From assembly GCF_003236395.1 (NCBI RefSeq), contig NZ_POUD01000069.1:1-36115 (forward strand): a stretch of DNA of 36,115 nucleotides, given 5' to 3'. The DNA comes from Nonomuraea aridisoli (lineage in GTDB: Bacteria > Actinomycetota > Actinomycetes > Streptosporangiales > Streptosporangiaceae). Each line of letters opens with the position of its first letter. The first letter of the stretch is position 1. This document shows, one piece after another, positions 31,495-36,115 of this stretch. The notes below the pieces were generated by a model, which was not told where the DNA came from, ran no database searches, and was given only the letters and a program-made list of their open reading frames with translations. Both the position numbers and the translations under genes were made by a program.

Positions 31495-32079
31495 ATGCGG
31501 AAACTGATCTTCGGCATGAACGTGACCCTGGACGGCTACATCGCCGCGCCCGGCGACGACATCGGCTGGAGTGGAGGGGACGGACCGGACTCATCACCGA
31601 GCGCCGAGCTGTTCCAGCGGTGGTACGAGCAGATGCGGGCGACCGATCTGTCGCTGTACGGGCGCAAGCTGTGGGAAACGATGAGCTCCCACTGGCCGAC
31701 CGGCGACCAGCAGCCCGGCGCCACCCCGGCGGAGATCGAGTTCGCGCGCCTCTGGCGGGACATGCCGAAGGTGGTGTTCTCATCGACGATCGACAAGGTC
31801 GACTGGAACACCCGCCTGGTCACCGGCGACGCGGTCGCCGAGATCGCCCGGCTCAGGGCCGAGGACGGCGGCCCGATGGACATCGGCGGCGCGACGCTCG
31901 CCGGTGCGGCCATGCGGGCCGGGCTCATCGACGAGTACGTGCTGGTCACCGTGCCGGTCCTGGTGGGCGGCGGCACGCCGTTCTTCACCGCGCTGGACAG
32001 CTGGGTGAACCTGAACCTGGTCGAGACGCGGACCTTTCCCGGCGGCGTGGTGCTGACCCGATACGAGACGAGGCGATGA
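31495..32079 (+). CDS. Dihydrofolate reductase family protein (RibD C-terminal fold)
   Basis: A 194-residue NADPH-binding reductase-like protein. RKLIFGMNVTLDGYIAAPGD opens the DHFR/RibD fold; DLSLYGRKLWETMSSHW, MPKVVFSSTIDKVDWNTRLV and GPMDIGGATLAGAAM with LIDEYVLVTVPVLVGGG complete it. These actinobacterial proteins are not true folate enzymes and have no known substrate. AGGAGG is 8 nt upstream of the ATG. It stands alone after the GNAT gene (132-bp gap) with a palindrome at its start. Confidence 0.9.
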   Translation: MRKLIFGMNVTLDGYIAAPGDDIGWSGGDGPDSSPSAELFQRWYEQMRATDLSLYGRKLWETMSSHWPTGDQQPGATPAEIEFARLWRDMPKVVFSSTIDKVDWNTRLVTGDAVAEIARLRAEDGGPMDIGGATLAGAAMRAGLIDEYVLVTVPVLVGGGTPFFTALDSWVNLNLVETRTFPGGVVLTRYETRR

Positions 32080-32200
32080 GGGAACCTTTTCCCGGCCTTC
32101 CCTTGTGTTCCGAGTGAGCTGTTGACCCACTCGCTGAAGACGAGGACGACGGTGACGCCGGCCCGTGCGCTGGACTGGTCGACGATGGGGACTCGTCCGA

Positions 32201-33208
32201 TCACAGCGTCGCGGGCAGGCTCAGCCATGGTTTGTCGGTGGCGTCGAATCCGGTGAGCTCGGCGATCTTCCCGTCGACGATGTGCAGGACCGCGATGTTG
32301 AACAGACGGTATTCCGGGTCGTCGGGGGTGCGGAGGTACAGCACGGCGGCAGGCATGCGGTTGACCGTCGTGGCGATGCAGCGCCAGTCGTCGTGGCCGC
32401 GCTGGAAGAGCCCACCGGAGACCCAGCCGTCCACCGCGTCTTCGGCCGTGACGATCAAGGTGCCCGGCTCGGGCAGCATCGCGAAGCGCAGGTCGTCGCG
32501 CAGCAGGGCCATCAGCCCGGTGAGGTCGTTGCTCTCATGGGCGTCCATATACGACTTCACCACGCCGCGCTCGTCGTCCGACAGCTCGTGCGTGGCAGGG
32601 CTCCGCCAGTCGAGGCGGCGGCCGGGCAGCTGCTCGCGCATCGTCACGCGCGCCCGCTGCAGTGCGCTGGTCACCGATGCGACGGTCAGCTCGAGGGCGT
32701 TGGCGGCCTTCGACGCCGGCCAGCCGAGGACGTCGCGCAAGATGAACACCGCCCGCTGCCGCGGCGGCAGGTGCTGGACGGCGACGATGAACGCCAGCTC
32801 GATCGTCTCCCGCGCCACCACCGATTCCTGCGGGTCCTCCGGGAGCATCCGGTCCGGGTAGGGCTGCAGGTAGCGCACTTCCGAGCCCGCGCCCGGCAGC
32901 TCGGCAGGCACGGGTGTGCGGTCGTTGCGCTTCTTCAGGAAATCGAGGCAGGCGTTCGTCGCGATCCGGTACAGCCAGGTCCGCAGCGCAGCGTGGCCCT
33001 TGAACGACTCCCGCTTGTTCCACGCCCGCAGGAACGTCTCCTGCGTCATGTCCTGGGCGTCCTCGTAGTTCGCGAGCATCCGGTAGCAGTGCACCTGCAG
33101 CTCACGCCGGTGGCGCTCCGTGATGAGCGCGAACTGTGCTGCGTCATTTGAGCGGGCCGCCGCGATGAACGCGGCCCCGTCGTCGCCTAGCAGTCTGGCG
33201 TCGGTCAT
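32201..33208 (-). CDS. ECF sigma factor with a C-terminal SnoaL-like domain
   Basis: A 335-residue extracytoplasmic-function sigma factor. Region 2 (about 30-100: HCYRMLANYEDAQDMTQETF, RTWLYRIATNACLDFLKKR), region 4 (about 140-195: AVQHLPPRQRAVFILRDVLG) and a C-terminal NTF2/SnoaL-like domain (about 205-335) match the SigG/SigJ-like groups, where the fused domain modulates activity in place of an anti-sigma factor. No anti-sigma gene is adjacent. ATG at 33208 has GGAAGGA 9 nt upstream; a TTG at 33217 is less likely. Target promoters are unknown. Confidence 0.9.
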   Translation of the reverse strand: MTDARLLGDDGAAFIAAARSNDAAQFALITERHRRELQVHCYRMLANYEDAQDMTQETFLRAWNKRESFKGHAALRTWLYRIATNACLDFLKKRNDRTPVPAELPGAGSEVRYLQPYPDRMLPEDPQESVVARETIELAFIVAVQHLPPRQRAVFILRDVLGWPASKAANALELTVASVTSALQRARVTMREQLPGRRLDWRSPATHELSDDERGVVKSYMDAHESNDLTGLMALLRDDLRFAMLPEPGTLIVTAEDAVDGWVSGGLFQRGHDDWRCIATTVNRMPAAVLYLRTPDDPEYRLFNIAVLHIVDGKIAELTGFDATDKPWLSLPATL

Positions 33209-33239
33209 GGTCGTCAATCCTTCCGCGGGTGGCGAGGGG

Positions 33240-33929
33240 CTACCAAGAACTGACGACGTGGCGGAGGATTTCTGAGCGGTGAAACCGCTGGGCGGCCGAT
33301 CCCAGGCGGCAAGCCCTGTGCGTCGTCCTCGGCGTCCGGGTCACGCAACGGACGGTGCCGGAGCAGAAGGGGCCAGCCGGGATCGCCGTGGGCGGCGAAG
33401 TCCACCCAGGCGTTGTGCATGGCCGTGGCCAGGGATTGTGGCGGGTTGGCCCCCACCAGCGCGGCCATGTCGGGGCTTCGCGGGTTGTCGAAGACGAAAC
33501 CGAGCTCCAGCGCGTGGCCGGCGCCCATGCCGAGCTCGGGAGTGCGCCAGGCGAACTCGTACATCCAGACCTGAGGGTGGGCGTCGGCGATCCGCAGGGC
33601 AGGCGGAAACAGCCGTCGGTCAGAGCAGCGGCCAGCACGTCCGCGGGCGAGGCGTCGGGCATGGCCGCCCGATGGCTCTGGATCAGCGCTGGGTCCAGGC
33701 CCATCCTGGCCAGCACCCAGGACGCCACCTCGAAGGTGATCAGGCTGTCTCGGCCCGTGGCGAACAGGGACGGCCGGGATTCCTCGCTGGTGTAGCCGAC
33801 CATCAGCGCGACCTCGGCTCCGGCGCCGTCGGCCATCGCCTGCTCGGGGTGCCAAGTGAGCAGGTGCCCGTCCAGCACCGGCATGAACGGCATCGACGCG
33901 GCAGCGGTGGTGGCGCCTGCGTTTTCCAA
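33240..33929 (-). pseudogene. C-terminal remnant of a type-B carboxylesterase
   Basis: Minus-strand reading gives FMPVLDGHLLTWHPEQA, ALMVGYTSEESRPSLFATG and TDGCFRLP, then a one-base loss near 33600 shifts to LRIADAHPQVWMYEFAWRTP, GAGHALELGFVFDNPR and AMHNAWVDFAAHGDPGWP. These are the last third of a para-nitrobenzyl-esterase-like enzyme, including the catalytic His of GAGHALELGF. The N-terminal two thirds, with the GESAG nucleophile, are absent; sequence ends abruptly at about 33930, next to the promoter of STM4015-like copy 2. Beyond about 33350 the frame is unreliable. Non-functional. Confidence 0.8.
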
Positions 33930-33951
33930 GATCAGCGGCGGCGGTGCGGGT

Positions 33952-33965
33952 GGGTCTGGTAGGAC
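33952..33965 (+). promoter_or_regulatory. Duplicated promoter core upstream of STM4015-like copy 2
   Basis: Exact copy of the GGGTCTGGTAGGAC element found before copy 1, here 42 bp upstream of the copy 2 ATG. It abuts the esterase remnant, whose reading ends about 20 bp earlier, consistent with this block having been duplicated together with the gene. Confidence 0.6.
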
Positions 33966-34007
33966 GGGGGCGGCTGATCATCCCCCGACTCCTGAGGAAT
34001 CACCCCC

Positions 34008-34958
34008 ATGACCCAACGCTGGAGCGTCAACAGCCATTGGGACGACTGCACCGCCGGCTACGCCGGTCTGCCGGTGGTCACCGTCCCCCTGCCTGAGGAG
34101 GCGGGGCCGGGGCCCGATCCGGGGGCCGTCGCCTGGCGTTTCAGCGAGTCGGAGGGTTGTCTCGCCGACGGTTTCGAATGGTTCTTCCGGCACGTCGACA
34201 CCGCGAAGGTCACGGCCGTCGTGATCGGCGAGTGGGACGACCCCACGAGCGGGCCGTGCGACGAGATCAACGAGTGGCTCGCCGGCAACGCCGACCGGCT
34301 GCCCGAGCTGCGTTCCCTGTTCGTCGGCGCGATGACGTCGGAGCACTGCGAGATCTCCTGGATCCAGCAGGACGACGTCACGCCGCTGCTGGAGGCGTTC
34401 CCGAAGCTGGAACGGCTGGAGGTGCGCGGGGCCGACGGGCTGCGACTGCGGCCGGTGCGGCACGAAGCGTTGCGGACGCTCAGGGTCGAGAGCGCCGGCA
34501 TGCCGGCCGAGGTGGTGCGGGCGGTCGGCGAGGGCGACCTGCCCGCCCTGGAGCATCTGGAGCTCTGGATCGGCATCGAGGACCAGGGCGGCACCTGCAC
34601 GGCGGCGGACTGCACGGCGATCATGAACGGCGCGCGACTGCCGAGCCTGCGCCACCTGGGCCTGCGCAACTGCCCCTTCGCCGACGAACTCGTCGCCGGC
34701 CTGGCCCACGCCCCGGTCGTGGCCCGGCTGGAGTCGCTCAGCCTGGCCATGGGCTCGTTCGGCGATCCGGGCGCGGAGGCGCTGCTCAACGGGCAGCCTC
34801 TCACCCATCTGAGCACGCTCGACCTCGACCACCACTTCCTGAGCGAGGCGATGGCGGCCCGCCTGACGGCGGCCCTGCCGGAGACCGAGGTGGTGCTCAC
34901 CGATCGACGCGACGACGCCGGGGACGGCGCCTGGGGGTACGTGGCGGTGAGCGAGTGA
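34008..34958 (+). CDS. STM4015-like leucine-rich-repeat protein, copy 2
   Basis: A 316-residue paralogue of copy 1 with the same order of repeats: YAGLPVVTVPLPEEAG at the N-terminus, SWIQQDDVTPLLEAFPKL, LPALEHLELW, LPSLRHLGLRNCPF, LESLSLAMGSFGDPGAEALL and the terminal YVAVSE. It lacks the ISESSD insert of copy 1. ATG at 34008 follows CTGAGGAATCACCCCC. It is the closest relative of copy 1 and shares its promoter core. Its stop overlaps the copy 3 start (GTGA). Function unknown; probably a cytosolic protein-binding LRR surface, which is inference. Confidence 0.82.
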   Translation: MTQRWSVNSHWDDCTAGYAGLPVVTVPLPEEAGPGPDPGAVAWRFSESEGCLADGFEWFFRHVDTAKVTAVVIGEWDDPTSGPCDEINEWLAGNADRLPELRSLFVGAMTSEHCEISWIQQDDVTPLLEAFPKLERLEVRGADGLRLRPVRHEALRTLRVESAGMPAEVVRAVGEGDLPALEHLELWIGIEDQGGTCTAADCTAIMNGARLPSLRHLGLRNCPFADELVAGLAHAPVVARLESLSLAMGSFGDPGAEALLNGQPLTHLSTLDLDHHFLSEAMAARLTAALPETEVVLTDRRDDAGDGAWGYVAVSE

Positions 34959-35911
34959 CGAACGACCCGGGCGAGACGTTCCTGCCCGAGATCACCGGCG
35001 GCGTTCTGGGCGGGCACCGCGACCATTTCGCCGGTCTCCCGGTCACGTTCCTCAACGAGTCCGTCGACGCCCCCGACGAGGTCGCCTGGCTGCTCTACGA
35101 CGAACCCGACGTCATCGAGGGCGAGACGGAGTCGGACCTGCCGGGCGGGCTGGAGTCCCTGCTGACGCGGCACGACCCCGCGCTCGTGCGGGCCCTGGCG
35201 ATCAGCGGTTACGGCGCGTCCCACGCGCCCGGGGTGCTGGCGGCTTACGCCGACCGGCTGCCCGGGCTGCGGTCGGTGTTCCTGGGGCTCGCCGAGGCGG
35301 AGCAGTGGGAGATCTCCTGGATCCGGCAGGGCGACATCACGCCGCTGCTGGAGGCGTACCCGCGGCTTGAGCGGCTGGAGGTGCGCGGGTCACATGGGCT
35401 GGAGCTGCGGCCGTTCGCCCATGACCACCTCAGGGTGCTGCGCTTCGAGAGCGGCGGCCTGCCGCCCGAGGTGGTCAGAGCCCTCGGGGCGTGCACGTTC
35501 CCCGCGCTCGAGCACCTGGAGCTGTGGCTCGGCGTCGAGGAGTACGGCGGCGGGGCGACGGTCGCCGACCTTGAGGGCGTCCTGTCGGGGGTGGGAACGC
35601 CCGCACTCAGGCGGCTCGGCCTGCGGGACAGCCCCATCCAGGACGACATCGCCGCCGCCGTGGCGGCCGCCCCCGTGGTGACCCGGCTGGAGGAGCTCAG
35701 CCTGGGCATGGGCGCGCTCACCGACCGGGGCGCCGAGGCGCTGCTCAGCGGGCAGCCGCTCACCCACCTGCGCCGGCTCGACCTGCGCCATCACTACCTC
35801 GGCGAGGAGATGATGACCCGCGTGCGGCAGGCGCTGCCCGGCGTCGAGGTCGACCTGGAGGAGGCGCGGTTCGAGCCGGGCGAATGGACGTACGTGGCGG
35901 TGTCGGAGTGA
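34955..35911 (+). CDS. STM4015-like leucine-rich-repeat protein, copy 3
   Basis: A 318-residue, more diverged paralogue. It keeps HFAGLPVTFLNESVDAPDEV, SWIRQGDITPLLEAYPRL, LEHLELWLGVEEYGGG, LRRLGLRDSPIQDD, LEELSLGMGALTDRGAEALL, LTHLRRLDLRHHYLGEEM and the C-terminal YVAVSE. GTG at 34955 overlaps the copy 2 stop (GTGA), so copies 2 and 3 are co-translated. The N-terminus carries a different acidic segment (YDEPDVIEGETESDLPGG) and the copy lacks its own promoter core. It is likely the oldest of the three; this is inference from divergence. Confidence 0.82.
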   Translation: MTNDPGETFLPEITGGVLGGHRDHFAGLPVTFLNESVDAPDEVAWLLYDEPDVIEGETESDLPGGLESLLTRHDPALVRALAISGYGASHAPGVLAAYADRLPGLRSVFLGLAEAEQWEISWIRQGDITPLLEAYPRLERLEVRGSHGLELRPFAHDHLRVLRFESGGLPPEVVRALGACTFPALEHLELWLGVEEYGGGATVADLEGVLSGVGTPALRRLGLRDSPIQDDIAAAVAAAPVVTRLEELSLGMGALTDRGAEALLSGQPLTHLRRLDLRHHYLGEEMMTRVRQALPGVEVDLEEARFEPGEWTYVAVSE

Positions 35912-35920
35912 CGGGTGCCT

Positions 35921-35936
35921 CCGGCCGGGAAGCCGG
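35921..35936 (+). terminator. Short hairpin after STM4015-like copy 3
   Basis: CCGGC (35921-35925) pairs with GCCGG (35932-35936) around a 6-nt loop, 10 bp after the copy 3 stop. The 5-bp stem is weak and no U-tract follows, so it is a possible but unproven terminator. Confidence 0.35.
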
Positions 35937-36014
35937 TCGCGAGGGATGGCACGGAGCGGGTCGATCCCATAGAGTAATGATTTGACTACGTTCCGTAAAT
36001 TATTTGAGGTGCCC

Positions 36015-36115
36015 ATGAAGATCTCTGCCCGGGTGGCCGCTGTCCTGGCCGCGGGCGCGCTGACGCCCCTCGCGCTCTCGGCTCCCGCCGTCGCCGCTCC
36101 CCCGCCCGCGTACGC
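36015..36115 (+). CDS. N-terminus of a secreted protein (cut by the window end)
   Basis: Starts ATG at 36015 with GAGGTG 4-5 nt upstream and runs out of the window. The 33 residues visible (MKISARVAAVLAAGALTPLA then LSAPAVAAPPPAY) form a typical Sec signal peptide with a probable AVAA-type cleavage site. The upstream 40 bp are unusually AT-rich for this window (TTGACTACG... TAAATTATTT), as expected of a promoter. The mature protein is not seen. Confidence 0.75.
   Translation, partial: MKISARVAAVLAAGALTPLALSAPAVAAPPPAY

Noticed and set aside
32080..32200. Possible small gene fragment (minus frame with VTVVLVFSEWV) between the DHFR-like and sigma genes
   Set aside because: Only about 20 residues look protein-like; no start, ribosome-binding site or family match could be supported.
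28956..35911. An LRR type III effector or phage tail function for the STM4015-like copies
   Set aside because: No secretion signal, phage gene or type III apparatus is visible; the repeats alone do not support it.
35970..36014. A full promoter for the final secreted protein
   Set aside because: The AT-rich stretch contains TTGACT and TAAATT, but they are only 8 bp apart, too close to be one promoter.

Overview
The window is very GC-rich bacterial DNA with GTG and TTG starts, overlapping start/stop codons, apparently leaderless promoters, an AfsR-type giant regulator, a TipA-type MerR protein and two proteins of the mycothiol-associated DinB/MDMPI superfamily. This points to a soil actinomycete; a Streptosporangiaceae/Nonomuraea-like or Streptomyces-like genome is my guess. 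No rRNA, tRNA, CRISPR array, transposase, integrase or phage gene was seen.

Layout. 1-1165: two gene ends (an amidohydrolase C-terminus and an MFS C-terminus) abut back to back, followed by a degenerate 36-bp repeat. 1166-4772: recQ, a 41-bp tandem hairpin array, then an aminotransferase class IV gene divergent from a MerR gene with a textbook MerR operator between them. 4787-8781: a strong terminator, a DinB-like protein, a frameshifted lipoprotein, a monoacylglycerol-lipase-like hydrolase, alkB and an HTH protein. 8800-11647: esterase and amidohydrolase in one direction, then an SRPBCC protein. 11642-20440: mainly regulators with their probable targets: AfsR-like, TetR/NmrA pair with operator, MazG-like, TipA-like, MDMPI, alpha/beta hydrolase/HxlR pair, and a Nudix hydrolase coupled to hxlR. 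20465-22023: a decayed regulator plus MFS pair. 22015-23227: a HigBA-like toxin-antitoxin pair with a third overlapping gene. 23287-28888: a LacI-controlled sugar ABC importer (binding protein and two permeases, no ATPase) ending in an intracellular GH5 glycosidase. 28904-35911: three paralogous STM4015-type leucine-rich-repeat proteins, with a pseudogene, a GNAT protein, a DHFR-like reductase, an ECF sigma factor and an esterase remnant between copies 1 and 2. The window ends in the signal peptide of a secreted protein.

The genes work as small regulator-target modules. The clearest are MerR/aminotransferase, TetR/NmrA, HxlR/hydrolase and LacI/ABC/GH5; in each, a palindrome of the right type lies in the control region. 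Several loci (1-840, 5781-6442, 20465-22023, 29921-30330, 33240-33929) carry frameshifts or deletions, so this is either a decaying accessory region or an assembly with indel errors.

The best candidates for something undescribed are the orphan array of three STM4015-like proteins, two of which share a duplicated promoter core, and the toxin-antitoxin operon whose antitoxin stop overlaps the start of a third conserved gene. No function was proved for either; both are inferences from sequence and context.
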